Shown here in pieces: positions 11,132-18,761 of a stretch of DNA of 64,000 nt; within the stretch, counting starts at the first letter, position 1; every line of letters starts with the position of its first letter. This DNA comes from Glycomyces harbinensis. Lineage in GTDB: Bacteria; Actinomycetota; Actinomycetes; Mycobacteriales; Micromonosporaceae. The stretch lies in assembly GCF_900101745.1 (NCBI RefSeq), contig NZ_FNAD01000001.1, positions 744,001-808,000 on the forward strand, given 5' to 3'. The translations under genes were made by a program, and so were the position numbers. Under the pieces are notes generated by a model. It ran no database searches. It saw nothing but the letters and a program-made list of their open reading frames with translations, and was not told the origin of the DNA.

Positions 11132-12181
11132 TTGGCCGTCACGTTGAAGGACATCGCCGCCGAGGCGGGCGTCAGTCTCATGACCGTGTCCAATGTCGTC
11201 AACGGGAAGCAGGCCCGGGTCTCGGCGGCCACCCGCGAGCGCATCCTGCGGATCGTCAAGGACCGCGGCTACGTGCCCAGCGCCTCGGCCCGGAGCCTCG
11301 CGGCGAAGTCCTCGCGGCTGGTGGGCCTCCTGGTCCCCGCCGAGGACCGGACCAGCCTGACCATCAGCCCCCACACCGTCGAGGCAATCGGCACGCTCGA
11401 ACGCGAGCTGCGTCAGCTCGACTACCACCTGATGCTGCGCGGCATCGCGCACCGCGCCGAGATCACCGAGGCGCTGCGCTCGTGGCAGCTGGACGGCGCG
11501 GTCCTGCTGGGGTTCAACGACCCCGAGATCGACCGGCTCACCGCGGGCGTCGTCGGCGACGTCGCCCTGGTGGCGATGGACTCCTATTCGGAGAACCCGC
11601 TCGCGCTCGGCGTCCGCTCGGACGACTTCGGCGGGGCCGAGCAGGCCGTGTCGCACCTCGTCGCCCTGGGGCACCGGAGGATCGCGTTCGCGGGGCCGGC
11701 CTTCTCTGCGACGGGCGTCGTGCGCCAGCGCTTCGAGGGCTACCGGACCGTCCTGGAGGCCAACGGGATCGCGTTCGACCAGTCGCTGGTGGCCGATGTG
11801 GAGACCACGCACGCGGGCGGCCTGGCCTACGGGCGGCGACTCACCCGCGAGCGGCCCGACGTGACGGCGGTGTTCACCACGGCCGACATCCTCGCCATAG
11901 GCCTCATCGAAGGCCTTGCGGCCGAAGGCAGGTCGGTGCCCGGGGACGTGTCGGTGATCGGCTACGACGACTCGGACCTGGCCGTGTACGTGACCCCGAA
12001 GCTCACCACCGTGGCGCAGGACCTGCCGGACAAGGCCGCGGAGACGGTGCGGCTCATTATGGACCGCCTGGCGGGGAAGGCGCGGCCGGAGCACCACACC
12101 ACGCTCGGCGTGCGCCTCATCGAGCGCGGTACGGCCGCTCCCCCTGCCCGGCAAGGAGGGGGAGCGGCCGGGACCGCGTGA
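11132..12181 (+). CDS. LacI-family transcriptional regulator
   Basis: This is a DNA-binding sugar-responsive regulator. The helix-turn-helix is LKDIAAEAGVSLMTVSNVVNG at the very N terminus, followed by the periplasmic-binding-like sensor domain, with GVSVIGYDDSD-type residues near 280. I place the start at TTG 11132, preceded by GGAGAGGGG at 8-nt spacing. The upstream in-frame ATG at 11102 adds ten residues and lacks a ribosome site. The protein is about 349 residues. It is divergent from the GH13 transporter operon and likely represses it, itself and the GH16 gene. The last codons are inside a strong hairpin (12132-12170), giving an odd PPARQGGGAAGTA tail. Confidence 0.92.
   Translation: MAVTLKDIAAEAGVSLMTVSNVVNGKQARVSAATRERILRIVKDRGYVPSASARSLAAKSSRLVGLLVPAEDRTSLTISPHTVEAIGTLERELRQLDYHLMLRGIAHRAEITEALRSWQLDGAVLLGFNDPEIDRLTAGVVGDVALVAMDSYSENPLALGVRSDDFGGAEQAVSHLVALGHRRIAFAGPAFSATGVVRQRFEGYRTVLEANGIAFDQSLVADVETTHAGGLAYGRRLTRERPDVTAVFTTADILAIGLIEGLAAEGRSVPGDVSVIGYDDSDLAVYVTPKLTTVAQDLPDKAAETVRLIMDRLAGKARPEHHTTLGVRLIERGTAAPPARQGGGAAGTA
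12132..12170. terminator. Hairpin overlapping the 3' end of lacI
   Basis: A perfect 13-bp stem (12132-12144 with 12158-12170) and 13-nt loop sits inside the last codons of the LacI gene, 11 bp before its stop. The downstream GH1 gene converges on it, so it likely works for both strands. Confidence 0.6.
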
Positions 12182-12191
12182 CCGGGGTGCT

Positions 12192-13550
12192 TCAGCCCCA
12201 GGTCAGGGAGGCGCCGTTGGAGGCGATGACGTTCCGGTACCAGTGGGCGCTGCGCTTGAGCGTGCGCTGCTGCGTGCCGTAGTCGACGCGCACGAGCCCG
12301 AAGCGCTTGGAGTAGCCCTCGCCCCACTCGAAGTTGTCGAGCAGGGACCACACGAAGTAGCCGCGCAGGTCGACGCCCTTGTCGATGGCGGCACCCGCGG
12401 CCTTCATGTAGCCGTCGAGGTAGTCGACGCGCTCGGCATCGTCCACCGAGCCGTCCGCGCCCACCGCGTCCTCGAAGGACGCGCCGCTCTCGGTGATGTA
12501 CACCGGCAGGTCGGTGTACTCGGCCGAGACGCGCTCCAGGACCCGGCGCAGGCTGTCGGGGTTGATCTCCCAGCCGAAGCCCGTCACCGGGTTCTCGGGC
12601 GGCAGGCTCCGGTTGCCGAGGTGGGCGTCGTTCGGGTCGGCCTCGACGACGAAGCGGTGGTAGTGGTTGACGCCCACGAAGTCCAGGGGAGCGGCGACGG
12701 TCTCCATGTCACCCGGCAGCACCGCGTCGAACGCGCCGGTGGGCGCGAAGTGGCGGAGCATGTCCTCGGGGTAGGCGCCGCGGAAGAGCGGGTCGAGGAA
12801 CAGGCGGTTGCCGCCGCCGTCGGACAGGCGCGCGGCCTCGACGTCGGCCGCCTTGTCGCTGGCGGCCTCGATGTCGGTCATGATGACCGCCGATCCGACG
12901 CGCGAGTTCGGCGCGATCTCGCGGATCGCGGCCACCGCCAGCCCGTGGGCGAGGTTGAGGTGGTGGGCCGCGCGGAGGGCGGCGGTGCGGTCCCGGCGGC
13001 CGGGGGCGTGGACGCCCACGTGGTAGCCGAGGAAGGCCGCGCACCACGCCTCGTTGATCGGGATCCACTCGTCCACGAGGTCGCCCAGGGCCGCGGCGGT
13101 GCGGGACGCGTAGTCGGCGAAGCGCTCGGCCGTCGCCCGCTCGGGCCAGCCGCCCTCGTCCTCCAACACCTGCGGCAGGTCCCAGTGGTAGAGGGTCACC
13201 GCCGAGCGGATGCCCTTGGCGCGCAGGTCGGCCAGCTGCTCGCGGTAGAACGCGACGGCGACCGGATTGAGGTCGCCGCGGCCGAGCGGCTGGAGGCGCG
13301 CCCACGAGACCGACAGGCGGTAGGCCTTCAGGCCCAGCTCGGCCGCGATGCCGAAGTCCTCGCGCCAGCGGTGGTAGTGGTCGCAGGCGACCGCGCCGGT
13401 GTCGCCGTCGCGGACCTTCCCCGGGGTCGCCGAGAAGGTGTCCCAGATGGACGGCCCGCGGCCGCCCTCGTCGGCGGCGCCCTCGATCTGGTAGGCCGCT
13501 GTTGAAGCGCCCCAGAGGAAGTCCTCCGGGAACGGGCTGGTGGCGGTCAT
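12192..13550 (-). CDS. GH1 beta-glucosidase
   Basis: This is a cytoplasmic beta-glucosidase (GH1), 452 residues, the normal length. It begins with FPEDFLWGASTAAYQIEGA, the N-terminal GH1 signature. The acid/base lies in PINEAW (E167) and the nucleophile in YITESGASF (E354). The usual TLNEPW and ITENG are slightly varied, but the key glutamates are kept. It is the last gene of the second sugar operon, 67 bp after the MalG gene. It would cleave imported beta-glucosides such as those released by the GH16 enzyme. ATG start at 13550. Confidence 0.95.
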   Translation of the reverse strand: MTATSPFPEDFLWGASTAAYQIEGAADEGGRGPSIWDTFSATPGKVRDGDTGAVACDHYHRWREDFGIAAELGLKAYRLSVSWARLQPLGRGDLNPVAVAFYREQLADLRAKGIRSAVTLYHWDLPQVLEDEGGWPERATAERFADYASRTAAALGDLVDEWIPINEAWCAAFLGYHVGVHAPGRRDRTAALRAAHHLNLAHGLAVAAIREIAPNSRVGSAVIMTDIEAASDKAADVEAARLSDGGGNRLFLDPLFRGAYPEDMLRHFAPTGAFDAVLPGDMETVAAPLDFVGVNHYHRFVVEADPNDAHLGNRSLPPENPVTGFGWEINPDSLRRVLERVSAEYTDLPVYITESGASFEDAVGADGSVDDAERVDYLDGYMKAAGAAIDKGVDLRGYFVWSLLDNFEWGEGYSKRFGLVRVDYGTQQRTLKRSAHWYRNVIASNGASLTWG

Positions 13551-13617
13551 GGCGTCGTACTCCTTGCTGTGGTGGTTCGGGCGGCCGGTGGCCGGTCCGC
13601 CGGATTCGGTGCGCCGG

Positions 13618-14691
13618 CTACTTGTCCACGCCGGTCACGACGATCCCCCGCACGAAGACCCGCTGGGCCGCGAGGAAGATCACGACCGGAAGGGCCAGCG
13701 CGAGGATCGAGGCGGCCAGGATGAGGTGGGGCTCGGAGTTGTAGACGCCGCTGAAGTAGCTCAGGCCCACGCCGATCGGGACGATGTCGCGGTTCCCGGC
13801 CAGGTAGAGCAGCGGTTCGAAGAAGTCGTTCCAGGCGTAGAAGAAGTGGAAGAGGCTCACCGCGGTCAGGGCGGGGAGGGCCTGGGGGATGATCACGCGC
13901 AGGAAGGTGCGGATCGGTCCGGCGCCGTCGATGCGGGCGGCCTCCTCCAGCTCCCTGGGGATGGTCATGAAGTACTGGCGCAGCAGGAACACGTTGAAGG
14001 CGTTGGCGAACAGCTGCGGGACGATGAGCGGCAGGTAGGTGCCGACCCAGCCCATCTGGAGGAACACCGCGTACTTGGGGACGAGGGTGACCGCGGGCGG
14101 CAGGAGGATCGTCGCCATGAGGAGTCCGAAGAGGATGCCGCGCCCCGGGAAGCGGAAGCGCGCGAAACCGTAGGCGACCACCGCGGAGGACACGACGGTG
14201 AACAGCATCGTGGTCAGCGCGTACATGAGCGTCCAGCCCATGAGGCGCAGGAAGTCGATGGTGCTCCAGGCCTCTTCGAAGTTGCCCCACTGGGGGGCGA
14301 GTCCGGTGACCGGTTCGAGGGTGCGCCAGCGGCCTTCCCAGTCGATCGTGCCGGCGGCGGCGTCGCCGGGGTCGACGAAGACGCTCGACTCGCGGCCGGG
14401 TTCGACGAGGGCGAGCTCGCGGACCTCGCCGTCGGGCATGGGCACGGCGTAGACGTCGAGCTCCTCCCCTTCATATGCGAAGGTGAGGGCCGAGACGGGG
14501 AGGAGGGAGGCGTTGGGGTCGGAGACGCCGTCCTTGTCCTTGAGGGCGGTGGCGGCCCCGTACCCGAGGGGCATGAGGAAGATCGCGGCGAGCAGGAGCG
14601 CGCCGAGGGTGGTGCAGCCGGTGAGCAGCAGGTTGCGCCGCTTGCGCCGCAGGGCGGCGTCGGTGTTCCTGGACTTGGCGTCGGTGGTCAC
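13618..14691 (-). CDS. CUT1 permease (MalG type) with large extracytoplasmic insert
   Basis: This is a membrane subunit of the second sugar importer, 357 residues against a usual 270-300. The first helix (residues about 18-42) is followed by a soluble segment of roughly 80-90 residues containing ALVEPGRESSVFVDPGD and WEGRWRTLEPVTG, before helix 2. The rest is a standard MalG core with an EAA loop, ELEEAARIDGAGPIRTFLRVIIP. The GTG start overlaps the upstream permease stop (GTGA), and GGAACGGAG precedes it. The insert lies on the outer face and may contact the binding protein. Confidence 0.93.
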   Translation of the reverse strand: MTTDAKSRNTDAALRRKRRNLLLTGCTTLGALLLAAIFLMPLGYGAATALKDKDGVSDPNASLLPVSALTFAYEGEELDVYAVPMPDGEVRELALVEPGRESSVFVDPGDAAAGTIDWEGRWRTLEPVTGLAPQWGNFEEAWSTIDFLRLMGWTLMYALTTMLFTVVSSAVVAYGFARFRFPGRGILFGLLMATILLPPAVTLVPKYAVFLQMGWVGTYLPLIVPQLFANAFNVFLLRQYFMTIPRELEEAARIDGAGPIRTFLRVIIPQALPALTAVSLFHFFYAWNDFFEPLLYLAGNRDIVPIGVGLSYFSGVYNSEPHLILAASILALALPVVIFLAAQRVFVRGIVVTGVDK

Positions 14692-15668
14692 GATCGCTCC
14701 GTTCCGTAATGGACCCAGTAGCGGGCGGTGCCGAACAGCAGTCCGGTGAGGATCGCTACGACGATGAAGATGAGCCAGGCCAGGGCCGCGCCGTAGCCCA
14801 TGTTCCCGAAGACGAAGGCCTCTTGGTAGAAGTGGACGAGGAGGAACTTGCTGGCGCCGCCGGGGCGGCCGCTGGCGCCGAAGAGGACCCACGGGACGAC
14901 GAAGTACTGGAGGACCAGCACCGAGCCGATCACCAGGTTGTAGAACATGACCGGTGAGAGCAGGGGCAGGGTGATGCTGCCCAGGCGCCGCCACCAGCCG
15001 GCACCGTCGATGGCGGCGGCCTCGTACAGCTCGGTGGGGATGCCCTGGAGTCCGGCGAGGTTGACGATCATCGAGTTGCCGATGCCCCACAGGCCGATGA
15101 AGCTGAAGGCGAACAGGACCAGGACGGGGTTGTCGAACCAGCGGATGCCGTCCGAGCCGGTGGCGTCGACGCCGGAGAGGCCGATGAGCCGGTTGACCCA
15201 GCCGGTCTGGGGGTTGAGCACCTGCTGCCAGATGAGGATGCCGGCGACGAGCGGGATCATCGAGGGCATGAAGAACAGGAGCCGGAACAGGCCGGTGAAC
15301 TTGAGGTGCTTGGAGTTCAGGAGCAGGGCCAGGCCGAGGGCGACGACGAGGCTCAGCGGCAGGAACAGCACGGTGAAGCGGAAGGTGGCCGCGAGCGCGG
15401 TCCACGTGTCGGGGTCGGACAGGGCCCGCTCCCAGTTGGAGCCGCCGGCGAAGGTGGTCGCGCCGGGGTCGGTGAGCTGGAAGTCGAGGGTGGAGAAGAC
15501 GAGTGAGGCGCCGATGGGCACGGCCCAGAAGAGGATGAAGCCGATGATCCAGGGGCTGATGAACGCGTAGCCCCAGCGGGCCTCGCGGCGCTGCATCGGG
15601 CTGGCGGGCCGGCCGCCGCGCCCGCCCTTGCGGCGGGCGGCGAGCACCGCCTCGGTGAAGTTCGACAT
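14688..15668 (-). CDS. CUT1 permease (MalF type)
   Basis: This is a membrane subunit of the second sugar importer, 326 residues. A positively charged N terminus (ARRKGGRGGRPASPMQRREAR) precedes the first helix, FISPWIIGFILFWAVP. The EAA loop is TELYEAAAIDGAGWWRRLGSITLP. The gene starts with ATG, lies 140 bp after the binding-protein gene across a strong hairpin, and overlaps the MalG gene by 4 bp. The specific sugar is unknown. Confidence 0.94.
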   Translation of the reverse strand: MSNFTEAVLAARRKGGRGGRPASPMQRREARWGYAFISPWIIGFILFWAVPIGASLVFSTLDFQLTDPGATTFAGGSNWERALSDPDTWTALAATFRFTVLFLPLSLVVALGLALLLNSKHLKFTGLFRLLFFMPSMIPLVAGILIWQQVLNPQTGWVNRLIGLSGVDATGSDGIRWFDNPVLVLFAFSFIGLWGIGNSMIVNLAGLQGIPTELYEAAAIDGAGWWRRLGSITLPLLSPVMFYNLVIGSVLVLQYFVVPWVLFGASGRPGGASKFLLVHFYQEAFVFGNMGYGAALAWLIFIVVAILTGLLFGTARYWVHYGTERS

Positions 15669-15727
15669 GGGGTTGGACGTTCCTTTCGGGGTGCCGTGGG
15701 GCGCCGCGGAGAGGGCGGTGAGGGAGT

Positions 15728-15755
15728 GCCGGGCGGGCGCTGGCGCCCGCCCGGC
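15728..15755 (-). terminator. Intra-operon hairpin between binding protein and MalF genes
   Basis: A near-perfect GC-rich stem (arms 15728-15740 and 15743-15755) lies between the binding-protein stop and the MalF start. Such hairpins in sugar importer operons commonly protect the upstream message or limit read-through, giving more binding protein than permease. Confidence 0.6.
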
Positions 15756-15808
15756 GGGAGTCGGCCTGACTGGTGTTTCGGGAGGATCAGGCCTGGTCGG
15801 GCGCTACC

Positions 15809-17224
15809 TCATTCGGCGGCGTCGAAGACCGCTTGGAGGTCCGTCTGCAACGAGGCGAGTTCGGTGGGGATGTCGAGCCCCTCCTCCTGGTTGAAGCGGG
15901 TGGCGTATTCGGCCAGGACCGCCTCGGACTCCAGGAAGTTCGGCATGCCGCCCTCGTGGGAGGGGTTGTCGACGTAGGACATGCCTTCGACGGCGACGTC
16001 CCAGTTGATGTCCTGGCCTTCGAAGTTCGCGTCGCCGACGCGGTCGAAGTAGCCGTCCTGGAGGCTGATGCGGGCGGGCATGCCGCCGTAGGTCTGGGTC
16101 AGCTCTTCGGCGGCGTCCCCGATGAGGTGGGTGAGGACTTCGAAGGCCTCGTCGGGGTGCTCGGTGTCCTTGGTGATGGAGAACGTGTCGGCGTGGAGCT
16201 TCGCGGTGGTCTCGCCGTTGTAGGCCGGGGCGACCGCGGTGTCCCAGGTGCCTTCGAAGCCGGCCATGCAGCAGGTCGCGTACCACAGGTGGGTGTAGCC
16301 CATGCCGAGGTTGCCGGACTCGAACCACGAGCCGGCGTTGAGCATGTCGGAGTCGCCGTAGGGACCGTTGGGGATGAAGTGGTCGGTCCACATGCCGTCG
16401 TAGTACCACTGCTGGGCCTCGGCCCAGTGCTCGGGGATCTGGGCGTTGCCCTCGGCGTCCACGAGGCTGCCGGCGCCGAAGAGGGTGGACTGGGCGCGGA
16501 TGTCGGCGAAGACGTTGCCGAAGCCGAACTGGACGATGTTGCCCGCGTCGAAGTCGGGGCTGGTGGCGTCGTTGCCTTCGGCGTCGACGGTGAGCTGCTT
16601 GGCGAGCTCGGTCATGGTCGCGATGTCCCAGGGCTTCTCGTTGCCCTCGGCGTCGATGTAGGGCGCGCCGTACTCCTGGGGCGGGTAGGGCAGTCCGGCC
16701 TCGTCGAAGAGGTCGAGGTTGATGTACATGAAGGAGGGGAAGACCGCGAACGGCAGGCCGATCTGGCCCTCTTCCTCGATCCGGTAGAAGTCGACCAGGG
16801 CGGGGTCGAAGTCGGTGAGGTCGTACTCGTTCTCCTCGATGTGCGGGGTGAGGTCGAGCCACGCGCCGGGGAAGGTCGAGCGGCCGCGAATGCCCATGGG
16901 GCCCACGATGTCCGGGGCGTCGCCGGTGGAGATCTGGGTGGAGAGGATATTGGGGGCCTGGTCGGCGTCCACGATCTCCAGGACCAGTTCGATCTCGTCC
17001 TGGCTGGCGTTGAACTCCTCGACGATCGCCTCCTGGGCGGGGATGGTGGGGGCGTCGGAGCCCGCGCCCATCCCGACGAACCAGCGGATCTCGACGCGGT
17101 CGGAGGCGCTGGAGGCGCCGCCGCCGTCCAGGCAGGCGGTCGCGAGGAGGGCGGCGGCCCCGCCCACGGCGATGGCGCGGGCGGCGGCGAAGCCGCGTCC
17201 GCGGAGGGGAGGTGTGATCCTCAT
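15809..17224 (-). CDS. Sugar-binding lipoprotein of second CUT1 importer
   Basis: This is an extracellular solute-binding protein of 471 residues. The signal peptide has a basic start (MRITPPLRGRGF) and a lipobox ending LLATAC near residue 31. The body contains STQISTGDAPDIVGP and long aromatic-rich segments typical of oligosaccharide-binding proteins. It begins the second sugar operon, divergent from the ROK regulator, with a 266-bp shared control region. The linked GH1 enzyme suggests beta-glucosides. Confidence 0.94.
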   Translation of the reverse strand: MRITPPLRGRGFAAARAIAVGGAAALLATACLDGGGASSASDRVEIRWFVGMGAGSDAPTIPAQEAIVEEFNASQDEIELVLEIVDADQAPNILSTQISTGDAPDIVGPMGIRGRSTFPGAWLDLTPHIEENEYDLTDFDPALVDFYRIEEEGQIGLPFAVFPSFMYINLDLFDEAGLPYPPQEYGAPYIDAEGNEKPWDIATMTELAKQLTVDAEGNDATSPDFDAGNIVQFGFGNVFADIRAQSTLFGAGSLVDAEGNAQIPEHWAEAQQWYYDGMWTDHFIPNGPYGDSDMLNAGSWFESGNLGMGYTHLWYATCCMAGFEGTWDTAVAPAYNGETTAKLHADTFSITKDTEHPDEAFEVLTHLIGDAAEELTQTYGGMPARISLQDGYFDRVGDANFEGQDINWDVAVEGMSYVDNPSHEGGMPNFLESEAVLAEYATRFNQEEGLDIPTELASLQTDLQAVFDAAE

Positions 17225-17395
17225 GGGATGCTCCTATGTCCGGCCGCCGACAAGGGTCGGCAGCTCGTGAGGGATATCGGGAAGGTTCCTTTGTGGTTTG
17301 TCGGGGTCGGGAAGCGGGCGCCGGAGCCGCGTCGGTGGCCGAATCGGTGTGGCCCCAGGAGTGGGCCGGAGGTAGGCTGATGCAGTCGTACACGA

Positions 17396-17420
17396 CTTAC
17401 CGATAAGACTTAGATTAAGT
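17396..17420. promoter_or_regulatory. Adjacent inverted repeats, candidate ROK operator
   Basis: Two inverted repeats touch each other: CTTA-CCGA-TAAG (17396-17407) and ACTTA-GAT-TAAGT (17408-17420). They are AT-rich in a GC-rich gap between the divergent binding-protein and ROK genes. That is where the regulator would be expected to bind. Confidence 0.5.
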
Positions 17421-17450
17421 ACTCGGACTCATGCCGTCAATCTCCCCGAC

Positions 17451-17480
17451 ATAACGGCCTGGTCCCGGAGCGATAACGGC
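17451..17480 (+). repeat. Direct repeat ATAACGGC before ROK gene
   Basis: ATAACGGC occurs at 17451-17458 and 17473-17480, 22 bp apart (two helical turns), each followed by a C/T-TGGT-like sequence and ending 10 bp before the ROK start. It could be a second protein-binding site; no known motif was recognised. Confidence 0.3.
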
Positions 17481-17490
17481 TGGTGGACAG

Positions 17491-18672
17491 ATGGAAGCCC
17501 CAAGGCACAGGACCACGCGCGATCTCAAGCTCGGCAACCGCATGCGCCTGCTGCGGGCCCTCTACTTCGACGGGCCCCTGACCCGCCGCGACCTGGCCCC
17601 CGCCACGAAGCTCAGCACCGCCACGATCTCGAACGTGACCGCCGAACTGCTGGCCGACGGGGTGCTGCGCGAGGCCGGCAAGGTCGAGTCCGACGGCGGC
17701 AGGCCGCAGATCCTCCTGGAGGTCGACCCCGGCCACGCCCGGGTCGTCGGCGTCGACGTCGGCGAGACCCAGGTGCGCGTCGAACTCCTGGACCTCAAGC
17801 TCGCCGAGCGCGCCGAGGCCCGCTACGCCCTCGCGCCCGGCCGCCACGACCCGGCCACCGTCATCGAGCACATCGTCGCGGGCGTCAAGGAGGTCCTGAC
17901 CGCGGCAGAAGGCGCCCCCGTACTCGGCGTCGGCGTCGGCATGCCCGGCATCGTCGAGTACGGCCCCGACGGCGTCATCCACGCCAAGGCCTTCGGCTGG
18001 GACACGGTCCCCTTGGGCCGCATGCTCATGGAACGCCTCGACCCGCTGCCGGTCCACGTCGAGAACGGCGCGATGACCATGGGCCAGGCCGAGATGTGGT
18101 TCGGCGCCGGGCGCGGGGCCGACAACGCCGTCATCGCGCTCATCGGCTCCGGAGTCGGCTCGTGCATCGTCGCCGGCGGCGCCCTCTACCGGGGCGCCGG
18201 GTCGAGCGCCGGCGAATGGGGCCACACCACCATGGCCGTCGCCGGGAGGCGCTGCCGGTGCGGCGGCCAGGGCTGCCTGGAGGCCTATGTGGGCGCCGAG
18301 GGCATCCTCGACCGGTACCTCGCCGCGACCGGCGTCGTCGAACTCACCGGCGAGGGCGAGGAGGCCGATCTGGAGCGGCTGCTCGACGACCGCTCCCCCG
18401 CGGCCGCCGCGGTCCTCGACGAGACCGTCGAATACCTCGGCGCGGGCCTCGCCGACCTGCTCAACCTGTTCAACCCCGAACTCATCGTCCTCGGCGGCTG
18501 GGCCGGGCTCCTGCTCGCGCACCGCAGGCTCGACGACATCAAGGCCGCCGCCGGGCGGTACTCGCTCGGCCAGCCGTTCGCGACCGCCCGGATCGCCCCC
18601 GGGCTCCTGGGACCCGACGCGGTCGCCAAGGGCGCCGCGACCCTCGTCATCGAGCGGTTCCTGCGCACCTAG
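17491..18672 (+). CDS. ROK-family transcriptional regulator
   Basis: This is a repressor-type ROK protein of 393 residues. An N-terminal winged helix (residues about 10-65, LTRRDLAPATKLSTATISNVTAEL) precedes the sugar-kinase-like domain, with GVGVGMPGIV and GSGVGSCIVAGGALYRG. The zinc-binding pattern CRCGGQGCLEAYVG and EWGHTTM of ROK proteins are present. It is divergent from the second sugar operon and probably controls it in response to an imported sugar. The ATG at 17491 has only a weak ribosome site. Confidence 0.93.
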   Translation: MEAPRHRTTRDLKLGNRMRLLRALYFDGPLTRRDLAPATKLSTATISNVTAELLADGVLREAGKVESDGGRPQILLEVDPGHARVVGVDVGETQVRVELLDLKLAERAEARYALAPGRHDPATVIEHIVAGVKEVLTAAEGAPVLGVGVGMPGIVEYGPDGVIHAKAFGWDTVPLGRMLMERLDPLPVHVENGAMTMGQAEMWFGAGRGADNAVIALIGSGVGSCIVAGGALYRGAGSSAGEWGHTTMAVAGRRCRCGGQGCLEAYVGAEGILDRYLAATGVVELTGEGEEADLERLLDDRSPAAAAVLDETVEYLGAGLADLLNLFNPELIVLGGWAGLLLAHRRLDDIKAAAGRYSLGQPFATARIAPGLLGPDAVAKGAATLVIERFLRT

Positions 18673-18761
18673 GGGGCGGGAGACGACCCCGGAGCGTCCT
18701 GAAGGTCACCTTTGACGATTTCTTGACGGCCCCCGCCCCGAAACCGGGGAATGATGGTCCA

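Noticed and set aside
9364-12282. 972-codon frame crossing GH13 and lacI
   Set aside because: It runs antisense to GH13 and out of frame over lacI, without any recognisable domain.
15773-17380. 535-codon open frame antisense to the second binding protein
   Set aside because: It mirrors the binding-protein gene, which has a signal peptide, lipobox and family motifs; the antisense reading has none.
5775-18672. Sugar block as a mobile element
   Set aside because: No transposase, integrase, tRNA gene, flanking direct repeat or terminal inverted repeat was found at the borders, so insertion is only inferred from gene order.
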